This document shows positions 40,930-49,091 of a stretch of DNA of 64,000 nt, in pieces (position 1 is the first letter of the stretch; each line of letters opens with the position of its first letter). The notes below the pieces were generated by a model. It worked only from the letters and a program-made list of their open reading frames with translations. It did not search any database and had not been told where the DNA came from. The stretch is from assembly GCF_001509405.1 (NCBI RefSeq), contig NZ_CP011502.1, positions 3,565,240 through 3,629,239 on the forward strand. Reading direction: 5' to 3'. Both the position numbers and the translations under genes were made by a program. Source of the DNA: Aeromicrobium erythreum (GTDB lineage: Bacteria; Actinomycetota; Actinomycetes; Propionibacteriales; Nocardioidaceae).

Positions 40930-42564
40930 TCAGTCGTCGGCCCGGAAGCCGACCGTGGCCCACCGTGGCTGTTCGAACGACGCGGCGCCGACGTTCACCA
41001 CGCCAGGGCGCACGGCCAGGACCGACGGCGTGACCGCGAGCGGGACGACGACGGCCTCGCGGCGCAGTGCGGCCTCGAGCCGGGCCGTGGCCGCCGTCCG
41101 GGCCCGCGCGCTGCGGGCGTCGCGCACGGCGTCCCAGGGCGCCGCGGAGGAGGCGACCCCGGTGACGTTCGCGGGTGAGGTGACGGGCAGGAACCGGTCG
41201 CGTGCGGCGTCGGGGCCGAGCAGCGACGGACCCCAGCTGAAGGTGAGCAGGTCGAAGTCGAGCGGCACGAGCACCTGGGCGGCGAAGTCGTCGGGCGCGA
41301 CGGTGCGCAGTCGCACCGCGACCCCCACCTCGGCCAGCTGCGACCGGATCGCGCGGGCGCGGGCCGCCAGGGCGTCGCTGCCTCCGGCCACCGGCAGGGA
41401 GAGCCGCAGGGGACGGGTCTCGGTGTAGCCGGCCTGGGCGAGCAGACGCCGTGCACGGTCGACGTCGCGCGTCGTCGGACGCGCCACGGCGTCGTAGCCG
41501 CGCTGCCCGGGCAGGACGAGCAGGCTGTCGGCCGGGCGCGGCTCGGCACCCACCGGCTCCGCCACGTCGCGCGCGAGGGCGTCGCGGTCGAGGGCGAGGG
41601 CGACGGCCCGGCGCACCGCCACGTCGCGCAGCGGACCTCGCCCCGCGTTCATGGTCAGGTGCGACCACTGCGAGCCCGACGTCCGCTGCACCTGGGCGGC
41701 AGGCACGTCGCGGTCGGTGTCGAGCGTCGCGACGTCGAGCTCGCCCGCGGCGTACGCCTCGGCCTGCACCGACGGCTCCGCCACGCGCCACACGATGCGC
41801 CGCAGCCGCGGCGGGTCGCCCCACCAGCGGGGGTTCGGCTCCTGGGTGATGGTGCCGGTGTCCTCGTCGACGTCGCGCGTGACGAAGGGGCCGTTCGACG
41901 GCAGCGGACGGTCACGGAAGGTGCGGTTGAAGGCGCGCGGGCTGGCCGCGACCTGCGCCGGCAGTCGCGGCGAGACGAACAGCGGCCAGTCGCCCCGCCG
42001 CTCGGCGAAGCGCACCGTGTAGCCGAACCGGTCCCGGCCGGGGCGGACGTCGGCGATCGCGTCCCACCCGTCGCTGCTCGCGACCGCGTAGCGCTCGTCG
42101 GTGCCGCGCAGGGCGCGCCAGGTGGCCGCCATGTCGGCGGCCGTGACGGGCGTGCCGTCGTCCCACACGGCGTCGGGGTTCAGCCGGACGGCGACGGTGA
42201 GCGGGTGGTCGGCGACGACCTCGACCTCGCGGGCGTGGTCGGGGTCGACCTCCCAGCCGCCGTCCTCGGTGATCCGCACGACCTGGCCGGTCGTCGGGCC
42301 GACGAGCCGCTCGACGTCGGTGCCGACGGCGTCGGCGTGCAGCGGGTTGAAGGTGACGGGCAGCGACCCGAGACCGATCCGCAACGTCCCGCCGCGCCGG
42401 ACGTCGGAGGGGTCGGCGCGCACCCACGCGGTGGTCCCGTCGCGCGCCTCGGTCGTCGCTGACGGTCGGGGTCGCGCGTCGCGGTCGGACCCGCCGGTGC
42501 AGCCGCCCAGCACGAGGGCGAGCAGGAGCGGCAGGAGCAGGAGGGTGCGCGGGGGACGGGGCAC
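40930..42564 (-). CDS. Peptide/nickel-type ABC binding lipoprotein (SBP family 5)
   Basis: 544 residues. Signal with lipobox LVLGGC. Family 5 features include GGTLRIGLGSLPVTFNPL, VAVRLNPDAVWDDGTPVTAADM, SPRLPAQVAASP and DYV-type C-terminal lobes (LLAQAGYTETRPLRLSL). The family usually binds oligopeptides or nickel and delivers them to Opp or Nik permeases. No permease is adjacent. The start is GTG 42564. It begins after the rplI terminator hairpin and reads in the same direction. Confidence 0.88.
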   Translation of the reverse strand: MPRPPRTLLLLPLLLALVLGGCTGGSDRDARPRPSATTEARDGTTAWVRADPSDVRRGGTLRIGLGSLPVTFNPLHADAVGTDVERLVGPTTGQVVRITEDGGWEVDPDHAREVEVVADHPLTVAVRLNPDAVWDDGTPVTAADMAATWRALRGTDERYAVASSDGWDAIADVRPGRDRFGYTVRFAERRGDWPLFVSPRLPAQVAASPRAFNRTFRDRPLPSNGPFVTRDVDEDTGTITQEPNPRWWGDPPRLRRIVWRVAEPSVQAEAYAAGELDVATLDTDRDVPAAQVQRTSGSQWSHLTMNAGRGPLRDVAVRRAVALALDRDALARDVAEPVGAEPRPADSLLVLPGQRGYDAVARPTTRDVDRARRLLAQAGYTETRPLRLSLPVAGGSDALAARARAIRSQLAEVGVAVRLRTVAPDDFAAQVLVPLDFDLLTFSWGPSLLGPDAARDRFLPVTSPANVTGVASSAAPWDAVRDARSARARTAATARLEAALRREAVVVPLAVTPSVLAVRPGVVNVGAASFEQPRWATVGFRADD

Positions 42565-42604
42565 GGGAACCTCGGGGGAACGGGGTCTCGGGACGGACGA
42601 ACGA

Positions 42605-42645
42605 CGACGGGGCCCGGCCCGGCAGTGCCGGACCGAGCCCCGTCG
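42605..42645 (-). terminator. Terminator hairpin after rplI
   Basis: CGACGGGGC (42605-42613) pairs with GCCCCGTCG (42637-42645), and the inner CCGGC-AGT-GCCGG (42619-42631) extends the stem. It begins seven bases after the rplI stop on the minus strand and ends the rpsF-ssb-rpsR-rplI unit. No long T-run follows, as usual in high-GC genomes. Confidence 0.75.
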
Positions 42646-42651
42646 CAGGAC

Positions 42652-43098
42652 CTACTTGGAGGCGACCACGTTGAGGCGGACCTGGGCGGTCACCTCGGGG
42701 TGGACGCGGACGGTGACCGTGTGGGCACCGAGCGCCTTGATCGGGTTGCCGACCTCGATGCGACGCTTGTCGACCGAGCCGCCGGCCGCCTCGAGGGCGG
42801 TGGCGATGTCGGAGACGGTGACGGCGCCGAACAGGCGCCCGCCCTCGCCGGCGCGGACCGCGACGTTGACCGGCTCGGCCTCGAGACGACCCTTGATCTG
42901 GCGGGCCTCCTCGAGGTCGTGCACGGCGCGCGCGTCGCGGGCGGCCTTGATGGACTCGACCTGCTTGGCCGCACCCTTGCTCCAGCGGATCGCGTAGTTG
43001 CGCGGGAGCAGGAAGTTGCGTCCGTAGCCGTCCTTGACCTCGACGATGTCGCCGGGCTCTCCGAGGTTGCTGACCTCGTGCGTCAGGATGAGCTTCAT
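42652..43098 (-). CDS. rplI: Ribosomal protein L9
   Basis: 148 residues, usual length. N-terminal domain with [32 protein letters not shown] and a C-terminal domain after the connecting helix ([16 protein letters not shown]). It binds 23S rRNA on the large subunit. It is the last gene of the operon, 19 bases after rpsR. Start at ATG 43098 fits the conserved MKLILT. Confidence 0.97.
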   Translation of the reverse strand: MKLILTHEVSNLGEPGDIVEVKDGYGRNFLLPRNYAIRWSKGAAKQVESIKAARDARAVHDLEEARQIKGRLEAEPVNVAVRAGEGGRLFGAVTVSDIATALEAAGGSVDKRRIEVGNPIKALGAHTVTVRVHPEVTAQVRLNVVASK

Positions 43099-43117
43099 CG
43101 GTGGATCAGTCCCTCTC

Positions 43118-43354
43118 TCAGCGTCCGCTGGACGTGTAGGGCAGGAGCGCCATCTCGCGGGCGTTCTTGATCGCCTTGGCGATCTGACGCTGCTCCTGGA
43201 CGGAGACACCCGTCACCCGACGCGCGCGGATCTTGCCGCGGTCGGAGATGAACTTGCGCAGGAGCGCGGTGTCCTTGTAGTCGATGGTGGTGACGCCGGC
43301 GGCCGCGAGCGGGTTGCTCTTCTTCTTCGGCTTCCGGACAACTGGCTTGGCCAT
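43118..43354 (-). CDS. rpsR: Ribosomal protein S18, cysteine-free form
   Basis: 78 residues: basic N-terminus, then [22 protein letters not shown] and [24 protein letters not shown]. It pairs with S6 in the 30S subunit platform. No Cys is present, so it lacks the zinc-ribbon CxxC found in the C+ form; actinobacteria often have both. It lies between ssb and rplI in the usual order. AAGGAGAAC precedes the ATG. Confidence 0.96.
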   Translation of the reverse strand: MAKPVVRKPKKKSNPLAAAGVTTIDYKDTALLRKFISDRGKIRARRVTGVSVQEQRQIAKAIKNAREMALLPYTSSGR

Positions 43355-43398
43355 GGTTCTCCTTGAACGGTGTATCTAAAGAACGGGGTGTGACTGGA

Positions 43399-43965
43399 TC
43401 AGAACGGGGGCTCGTCGGCGGCTGCGCCGCCGCCCCAGGCGTCGTTCCCACCCTGCGGTGCGGACTGCGGCTGCGACCAGGGGTTGGCGTTGCCGCCACC
43501 GGCGTTGCTGCCGCCCTGTCCGGCGCCGTAGCTGCCGCCACCGCCGCCGAAACCACCGCCGCCGCCACCGAAGTCGCCGCCACCGCCACCGCCGCCACCG
43601 CGCGAGGCCTTCGTGACCTTCGCGGTGGCGAAGCGCAGCGACGCTCCGACCTCGTAGACGTTCATCTCCACGCTGGTGCCGCGTCCGCCGTCCTGGCGCT
43701 CGTACTGCCGGACGTTGAGGGCGCCGTGCACGATGACGTGCTGGCCCTTCTGCAGCGACTCGGCGACGTTCTCGGCCATCTGGCGCCACACCGAGCAACG
43801 GATGAACAGCGGGTTGCCGTCCTTCCACTCGTTCGACTGACGGTCGAAGGACCGCGGCGTCGAGGCGACGGTGAAGTTCGCGACCGCCGCACCGGACGGG
43901 GTGAACTTCAGCTCGGGGTCGTCGGTGATGTTGCCGACGACGGTGATGACGGTCTCGCCTGCCAT
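43399..43965 (-). CDS. ssb: Single-stranded DNA-binding protein
   Basis: 188 residues. OB fold 1-115 ([40 protein letters not shown]), a glycine-rich flexible linker ([16 protein letters not shown] repeated) and the acidic tip DEPPF that binds replication partners. AAAGGCTGG precedes the ATG at 43965. Essential for replication and repair; co-transcribed with S6 and S18. Confidence 0.97.
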   Translation of the reverse strand: MAGETVITVVGNITDDPELKFTPSGAAVANFTVASTPRSFDRQSNEWKDGNPLFIRCSVWRQMAENVAESLQKGQHVIVHGALNVRQYERQDGGRGTSVEMNVYEVGASLRFATAKVTKASRGGGGGGGGDFGGGGGGFGGGGGSYGAGQGGSNAGGGNANPWSQPQSAPQGGNDAWGGGAAADEPPF

Positions 43966-44092
43966 GGGACCAGCCTTTCGATGGTGGCTGTGGTTGCCGG
44001 GGGTGGGATTCGATCCAGTGAACGCTGTACCAGTGAACCCCGGGGTGCGGACAGTGAGCGCGTCACCGTCCACAGGGAGCTCGGGTGAGCCC

Positions 44093-44389
44093 TTACTTCG
44101 CGTCGGGTCGGGTGACCTTCGTGCGGACGACGGACTCGTTGAGCCCGAGCTGGCGGTCGAGCTCCTTGACCGTGTCCGGCGTGGCGGTCAGGTCGATGAC
44201 GGCGTAGATGCCCTCGTTCTTCTTGTTGATCTCGTACGCGAGGCGGCGCTTGCCCCACACGTCGACGTTCTCGACGCTGCCCCCGTCGTTCTTCACGACG
44301 TTGAGGTAGGTGTCGAGGCTCGGGGCGACGGTGCGCTCGTCGAGCTCGGGGTCGAGGATGACCATGACTTCGTAGTGACGCAACGACAA
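44093..44389 (-). CDS. rpsF: Ribosomal protein S6
   Basis: 98 residues: [34 protein letters not shown] and the terminal VTRPDAK. The start is TTG 44389: AAGGAGGAC lies seven bases before it and the family sequence (RHYE) starts two codons later; the only upstream ATG or GTG would add about 24 unconserved residues. It is the first gene of the operon, with 127 bases before ssb. Confidence 0.93.
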   Translation of the reverse strand: MSLRHYEVMVILDPELDERTVAPSLDTYLNVVKNDGGSVENVDVWGKRRLAYEINKKNEGIYAVIDLTATPDTVKELDRQLGLNESVVRTKVTRPDAK

Positions 44390-44533
44390 GGTGCGTCCTC
44401 CTTCGGTCTGAACGGCTACGGACGGTCCGCAGCAGGAGGTGTGCCCGGATCGGGCAACCACGGAAGTCTAGCCGTGCCCATGATCCCGGGCCAAATCGCG
44501 GGGTCCCGACCGCCCGGGGGCTAGCGTGTCAGG

Positions 44534-45130
44534 GTGCAGGACGCCCTCCCCGTCGACTTCGAGCCGGTCGACCTCGACATCGTCGGCCTGGTCGTGTCGC
44601 CCCGGCACCGCTACGACGGTCGGCCCTCCGACGGTCCGCGACCGGCGATGGGCTCGGACCGGCAGACGTCGGTCGACGTCCGGGCGCACAAGGGCGTGGT
44701 CGGCGACCGGTACTTCGGCACCCGGCACCGGTTCGCGGCGGTGACGTTCCTGGCGGTCGAGGAGGTCGCGCGGGTCGGCGCGAGCCTCGACGCGCCGGGG
44801 CTCGACCCGTTCCTGGCCCGCCGCAACGTGCTGACGCGCGGGCTCGACGTCGAGTCGCTGGTGCACAGCGAGTTCACGCTCGAGCAGGGGGGCCGCAGCC
44901 TCACGTTCCGCTCGCTCACCCGGGCGAACCCGTGCGCGTGGATGGACGTGGTGCTCGCGCCCGGGGCGCACCAGGCGATGCGCGGCCACGCGGGAATCCG
45001 CAGCGAGCCGCTCGACGACGGGGTGCTGTCGGTGGGTCCTGCCCGGCTGGTGGCGGTGCGCCACCTGAGCCCCGACGACGCCGCGCAGCTGCGGCGCGAG
45101 GCGCTCGCGACGGCGCGTCGTCAGGGCTGA
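44534..45130 (+). CDS. MOSC-domain protein, short form
   Basis: 198 residues from GTG 44534; TAGCGT six bases upstream. MOSC pattern: HKGVVGDRYFGTRHR, AVTFLAVEEVARV, LARRNVLTRGLDVESLV and NPCAWMDVVLAPGAHQAMRGH with the conserved Cys. The family transfers sulfur for molybdenum cofactor or other sulfurated compounds. It overlaps the methyltransferase-like gene by ten bases at its end (convergent). Function not established. Confidence 0.85.
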   Translation: MQDALPVDFEPVDLDIVGLVVSPRHRYDGRPSDGPRPAMGSDRQTSVDVRAHKGVVGDRYFGTRHRFAAVTFLAVEEVARVGASLDAPGLDPFLARRNVLTRGLDVESLVHSEFTLEQGGRSLTFRSLTRANPCAWMDVVLAPGAHQAMRGHAGIRSEPLDDGVLSVGPARLVAVRHLSPDDAAQLRREALATARRQG

Positions 45131-45465
45131 CGGGAACCCGACCGGACGCGTCCCTCGTCGTCGACGACGTGCCCCTCGGCCTCCAGGAGCGGGGTGGCCG
45201 CCTCGCGGTGCTGGCGGTAGAGCCGGCCGTTCGTGGGCAGGACGCGCCACCAGGGCAGTCCCGGGACGCGACGCAGCACGTTCGCGACCGCCTGGCCCGC
45301 GCCCGGGTGACCCGCCTCGAGCGCCACCTCGCCGTAGGTCAGGAGGTCTCCTGGTCGCAGGGCGTCGACCACGTCGGCGACGCGCTGCTGGAACGGGGTG
45401 AGCCGCTCCGGCGGGTCGGCGTGCCCACCGCCGGGCAGCGGCATCGTGGAGGCGTCGTCACCCAT
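45121..45465 (-). CDS. Alkyltransferase-like protein (ATL), no active Cys
   Basis: 114 residues. It aligns with the MGMT C-terminal DNA-binding domain: FQQRVADVVDALRPGDLLTYGEVALEAGHPGAGQAVANVLRR, then PGLPWWRVLPTNGRL. In true methyltransferases the Cys follows Pro in PCHR; here the segment is PWWRVL with no Cys, as in ATL proteins that recognise O6-alkylguanine and recruit repair. The start is ATG 45465, preceded by TTCACT. Convergent with the MOSC gene. Confidence 0.85.
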   Translation of the reverse strand: MGDDASTMPLPGGGHADPPERLTPFQQRVADVVDALRPGDLLTYGEVALEAGHPGAGQAVANVLRRVPGLPWWRVLPTNGRLYRQHREAATPLLEAEGHVVDDEGRVRSGSRQP

Positions 45466-45519
45466 GGCACCAGTGAACCCCAGGCGTGTCGTGGGTGCAG
45501 GGTCGTGCTTGCAGCCGCG

Positions 45520-46923
45520 TCACCGTCGGCGGCGGTCCCGTCCGTCCCCCCGGTCGTCCAGACCCCGGGCGATGGCGTCGAGCGCGGTGTCGAGCTCGAC
45601 GTCGCTCACGCCACCGAAGCCGACGACGAGCCCCGTGAGGGTGGAGCGTCGCGTGTAGTCGGCGAGCAGCGGCACGTCGAACCCCACGGCCCGTGCCGCG
45701 TCGTGCACCGCCAGCGCGCGGTCGGGCGGGAGGAGCCAGGTCGAGTACATGCCCGCGCTCGGACCGGCCGGCTCCGCGTGGGCGGCGAGCACGGCGGCGA
45801 CGCGTGGCGCGCGGTCGGCGTACACCCGGCGCGCCGAGCGGACGACGCGGTCGACGTACCCGTCGCGCAGCATCGACAGGAACGCCCGCTGCACCGGCCA
45901 CGAGACGCTCTCGTGCCGGACCGCGCGGGCGGCGCGGACGGCGTCGAGCAGGTGCGGCGGCGGCACGAGCCAGCCGAGGCGCAGGCTCGGGGACACCGAC
46001 TTCGACGCGGTGCCGAGGTAGGCGACGCGGGAGCGGTCGAGCGACGCGAGCGCGGGGACGGGTGCGACGTCGTAGCGGAACTCGGAGTCGTAGTCGTCCT
46101 CGACGACCACGGCGTCCTGTGCCGTCGCCGCCGCGAGCAGCGCCACCCGGTCGGCCGCCGGCATCACGTGGCCGAGCGGGTGCTGGTGGGCGGGGGTCAC
46201 GTAGGTCGCGACCACGTCCGGCGGCACGACCGGGACACCGCGGGCGGGGACGTCGACGACCGTGCGTCCCGCGGCGCGGACGATGGCGACCGCCGCCCGG
46301 TAGCCGGGGTCCTCCACCGCGACGGCGCCGTCGGGCAGCACCTCGAGCAGGGCGCGCAGGCCGTCGGTCGTGCCGTGGGTGACGACGACCTCGTCGGGGT
46401 CGCAGTCGACGCCACGCAGCCGACCGAGACGTTCGGCGAGCGCGGCGCGCAGCGCGGGGATGCCGCAGGGGTCGTCGTAGCCGGGGGGCGGGACGGCGGC
46501 GGCCACGTCGCGCCACGCCCGCCGCCACCCCGCCCGGTGACGTGGGTCGATCCAGGGGGTGCCGGTGTCGAGGCGCACCAGGGTCGGCTCCGCGGGTGCC
46601 GTCGTGCCGCGCGGCGTCGAGGTGGACGGGGGTGAGGTGGACGGGGGTGGGGCGGTGGCGGTCCCGGCCACGAAGGTGCCCGAGCCGTGGCTCGCGTCGA
46701 GCCAGCCCTCGGCGACCAGCTGCTCGTAGGCCTGCGTGACCACGGCGCGCGAGACGCCGAGCTCGACGGCCAGCGCCCGGCTCGCCGGCAGCCGCGTGCC
46801 TCGGCGGAGCGTGCCGGCACCCACGAGACGACGGATCCCGGTGGCGAGCTGCGTCGCCAGGGGGACGTCGGCCGTCCGGTCGAGGCGGAGCGGCAGCGTC
46901 GGCGGTCCCGAAGTGGTCTGCAC
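45520..46923 (-). CDS. MocR-type regulator (GntR domain fused to aminotransferase fold)
   Basis: 467 residues. GntR winged helix (PLATQLATGIRRLVGAGTL, SRAVVTQAYEQLVAEGWL) joined to a class I aminotransferase-like domain that holds PLP through Lys in TASKSVSPSLRLGW, plus DYDSEFRYD. PdxR-like members sense pyridoxal phosphate and bind paired repeats. GTG 46923 was chosen because TATCGT lies seven bases upstream; GTG 46932 is an alternative. A 7-10-7 inverted repeat lies in the divergent spacer. Its partner gene is the flavoprotein at 46979. Confidence 0.9.
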   Translation of the reverse strand: MQTTSGPPTLPLRLDRTADVPLATQLATGIRRLVGAGTLRRGTRLPASRALAVELGVSRAVVTQAYEQLVAEGWLDASHGSGTFVAGTATAPPPSTSPPSTSTPRGTTAPAEPTLVRLDTGTPWIDPRHRAGWRRAWRDVAAAVPPPGYDDPCGIPALRAALAERLGRLRGVDCDPDEVVVTHGTTDGLRALLEVLPDGAVAVEDPGYRAAVAIVRAAGRTVVDVPARGVPVVPPDVVATYVTPAHQHPLGHVMPAADRVALLAAATAQDAVVVEDDYDSEFRYDVAPVPALASLDRSRVAYLGTASKSVSPSLRLGWLVPPPHLLDAVRAARAVRHESVSWPVQRAFLSMLRDGYVDRVVRSARRVYADRAPRVAAVLAAHAEPAGPSAGMYSTWLLPPDRALAVHDAARAVGFDVPLLADYTRRSTLTGLVVGFGGVSDVELDTALDAIARGLDDRGDGRDRRRR

Positions 46924-46935
46924 GTACTCCACGAT

Positions 46936-46959
46936 AGTGGACCTGGACGTCAGTCCACT
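46936..46959. promoter_or_regulatory. Inverted repeat, probable MocR operator
   Basis: AGTGGAC (46936-46942) and GTCCACT (46953-46959) form a perfect dyad with a ten-base spacer. It covers the candidate -10 (TATCGT) of the MocR gene and lies 20 bases before the ATG of the divergent flavoprotein gene. It can plausibly control both. Confidence 0.7.
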
Positions 46960-46978
46960 TGCGCAGGACGCTTGAGCC

Positions 46979-47665
46979 ATGTCGACGATCGATGCCACGC
47001 CGCTGTCACCCACCCCGCGCACCACCCTCGGGCGCTCGCGTGAGCGAGGGCTCACCGACCGGGCCGCGCTGCACGCGATCCTGCGCGAGGCGCTCGTCGC
47101 ACACCTGGGCGTCGACGTCGGCGACCACCCGGTGGTGCTGCCGGTCGCGATCGCCGTCGACCTCGACGGTCCCGACGCCGACGGCACGCTCTACGTGCAC
47201 GGCTCGGTGGCCGCGCGGTGGCTGACCCGCTCGGAGCGGCGGACCGTGTGCGTCACGGCGACGCTGCTCGACGGTCTGGTCGTCGCGCGGTCCGGCTTCC
47301 ACCACTCGATGAACTACCGCTCCGCCGTGGTCGTGGGCGAGGCGCGGATCGTCGAGGACCCGCAGGAGAAGGCGCACGCCCTCGACCTCACCGTCGACCA
47401 CGTCGTGCCCGGCCGCTCGGCCACACTGCGCCCGCCCACCCGCAAGGAGGTGGCCGCGACCGCCGTGCTGGCGATCCCGCTGCGCGAGGCGTCGGTGAAG
47501 GTGCGCGCCGGCGACCCGGTGGACGACGACACCGACGTCGAGGCCGGGGCGTGGGCGGGCGTCGTGCCCCTCTCGACCGTCGCGTCGAGCCCGGTCTCGG
47601 CGGCGGACTCCCACGACGAGGTACCGGCCGACGTCGTGAGCCGAGCGGCGCAGCTGGGTGCCTGA
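46979..47665 (+). CDS. Pyridoxamine-phosphate-oxidase-like flavoprotein
   Basis: 228 residues. PNPOx-like fold: HPVVLPVAIAVDLDGPDADGTLYVHGS, VTATLLDGLVVARSGFHHSMNYRSAVVVG and DLTVDHVVPGRS. This matches the NimA/FMN-binding group that often accompanies MocR regulators. Enzymatic role unknown: family members oxidise or reduce small compounds with FMN or F420. It shares the operator and is therefore probably controlled by MocR. Ends before a pair of large palindromes. Confidence 0.86.
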   Translation: MSTIDATPLSPTPRTTLGRSRERGLTDRAALHAILREALVAHLGVDVGDHPVVLPVAIAVDLDGPDADGTLYVHGSVAARWLTRSERRTVCVTATLLDGLVVARSGFHHSMNYRSAVVVGEARIVEDPQEKAHALDLTVDHVVPGRSATLRPPTRKEVAATAVLAIPLREASVKVRAGDPVDDDTDVEAGAWAGVVPLSTVASSPVSAADSHDEVPADVVSRAAQLGA

Positions 47666-47685
47666 GCGCGCCAGGGGTCGCGCGA

Positions 47686-47745
47686 GGCACGGTTTTCTCA
47701 GGCGAGCACGGCTTGCTCTCCGTGCTTACCTGAGTAAACCGTGCC
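47686..47745. repeat. Large inverted repeat, 26-base arms
   Basis: Left arm 47686-47711 starts GGCACGGTTTTCTCAGGCGA; right arm 47720-47745 ends ACCTGAGTAAACCGTGCC. The arms match at 23 of 26 positions with an eight-base loop CTTGCTCT. It lies between convergent genes, so it may terminate the flavoprotein transcript, but the arms are longer than normal and there is no T-run. Confidence 0.8.
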
Positions 47746-47747
47746 CG

Positions 47748-47781
47748 GCGGAGATTCCCAGGTCGACCTGGGAATCTCCGC
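47748..47781. repeat. Perfect 34-base palindrome
   Basis: From GCGGAGATTCCCAGGTC to its exact reverse complement GACCTGGGAATCTCCGC with no loop; the centre is TCGA. It ends six bases before the aldo-keto reductase stop (minus strand, 47788). It would form a cruciform in DNA or a hairpin in either RNA. Together with the preceding repeat it forms a paired element between convergent genes. Confidence 0.85.
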
Positions 47782-47787
47782 TGCGGG

Positions 47788-48894
47788 TCAGAGGTCGCTG
47801 GAGACGTCCCAGATGTTGACGCCCTCGACCGTGCCGGCGAGCTCGTCGATGCGGGCGAGCTCCTCGTCGCTGAAGTCGGTCTGGGCGGCGGCGGCGAGGT
47901 TCTCGTCGAGCTGCTCGGTGGACGACGCGCCGATGAGGGCCGACGTGACACCGCCCGGCCGCAGCACCCACGAGATCGCGAGCTGGGCGAGGCTCTGGCC
48001 GCGCCCCTCGGCGACCTCGTTCAGCCCGCGCAGCCGCTCCACCATGTCGGGCGTGACGACGTCGTCGGTGAACGAGCCGCGCTCCCCTGAGCGCTTCGCC
48101 GGCTCGTCGCCCAGGTACTTCGACGTCAGCAGGCCCTGCGCGAGCGGGGTGAACCCGATCGAGCCCATGCCGTGCTCGTCGAGCACCGTCAGCAGACTCT
48201 TCCCGCCTGCCGCCCCCGGCCCGGCACCCCCGCCCTCCTCGATCCAGCGGTTCACCATCGAGTACGACGGCTGGTGGATGACGAGCGGCGTGCCGAGGTC
48301 CTTCGCCACGGCCACGGCCTCGGCCGTCCGCTCCGGCGAGTACGACGAGATGCCGACGTAGAGGGCCTTGCCCTGGCGCACGGCGGTGTCGAGCGCGCCG
48401 ATCGTCTCGGCCACGGGCGTGCCGGGATCGGTGCGGTGGGAGTAGAAGATGTCGACGTAGTCGACGCTCATCCGCTCCAGCGACGCCTCGAGGCTGCTCA
48501 GCAGGTACTTGCGCGAGCCGAGCTTGCCGTACGGGCCGGGCCACATGTCCCAGCCGGCCTTGCTCGAGAGCACCAGCTCGTCGCGGTAGGGCTTGAAGTC
48601 GGTGCGCATCATCCGCCCGAAGTTCTCCTCCGCCGAGCCGTACGGCGGGCCGTAGTTGTTGGCGAGGTCGAAGTGCGTGACACCGCGGTCGAACGCGTGC
48701 CGCAGGATCTCGCGCTGCGTCGCGAAGGGCCGGTCGTCGCCGAAGTTCCACCACAGGCCCAGCGAGATCGGCGGCAGCAGCAGTCCGCTGTCGCCCACGC
48801 GCCGGTACTCCAGGTGCTGGTAGCGGTCCTCGGCCGCGACGTACGGACGGTGGGTCTCGGGCACGGCGTCGGCCCAGTAGCGCTCCTCGGTCAT
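47788..48894 (-). CDS. Aldo-keto reductase (YghZ/KdxD-like, L-glyceraldehyde-3-phosphate reductase type)
   Basis: 368 residues from ATG 48894; TAGCGT lies seven bases upstream on the minus strand. AKR14-like: HFDLANNYGPPYGSAEENFGRMM (catalytic Tyr), VLSSKAGWDMWPGPYGKLGSRKYLLSSLEASLERM with the Lys, IFYSHRTDPGTPVAETIGAL, and VIHQPSYSMVNRWIE. The family reduces toxic aldehydes such as L-glyceraldehyde 3-phosphate and methylglyoxal using NADPH. A longer start at 48954 would run into the divergent gene. Confidence 0.93.
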   Translation of the reverse strand: MTEERYWADAVPETHRPYVAAEDRYQHLEYRRVGDSGLLLPPISLGLWWNFGDDRPFATQREILRHAFDRGVTHFDLANNYGPPYGSAEENFGRMMRTDFKPYRDELVLSSKAGWDMWPGPYGKLGSRKYLLSSLEASLERMSVDYVDIFYSHRTDPGTPVAETIGALDTAVRQGKALYVGISSYSPERTAEAVAVAKDLGTPLVIHQPSYSMVNRWIEEGGGAGPGAAGGKSLLTVLDEHGMGSIGFTPLAQGLLTSKYLGDEPAKRSGERGSFTDDVVTPDMVERLRGLNEVAEGRGQSLAQLAISWVLRPGGVTSALIGASSTEQLDENLAAAAQTDFSDEELARIDELAGTVEGVNIWDVSSDL

Positions 48895-48963
48895 GGCCCC
48901 GACGCTAGCGACCAGGACCGACGACGGCGAGCCGGCCGGACGTCGAGGTGGCACCCTCGGTCC

Positions 48964-49091
48964 ATGGCCTTCCCGGTGACGATGGCGGTGCTCGCCGCGC
49001 TCGGGCTCGTGCTGAACCTCTCGGCACCTCGGCGGACCGCCCGGCAGGTCTCGTCCTGGGATCAGGACCAGCTCGACCGGGGCTCCTCTCC
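48964..49091 (+). pseudogene. Possible frameshifted N-terminal part of the following membrane gene
   Basis: Reading from ATG 48964 gives MAFPVTMAVLAALGLVLNLS as a plausible first helix, then APRRTARQVSSWDQDQLDRG. After about 40 codons the frame turns into shadow-like Ser/Pro/Arg codons and stops at 49212. CACCCT six bases before ATG 48964 marks a likely promoter. The next frame (49092-49520) continues with similar membrane character. Either one base is missing or the two are separate genes. Confidence 0.4.

Noticed and set aside
42565..42604. Riboswitch upstream of the peptide-binding lipoprotein
   Set aside because: The short spacer shows only the rplI terminator hairpin and no conserved aptamer pattern.
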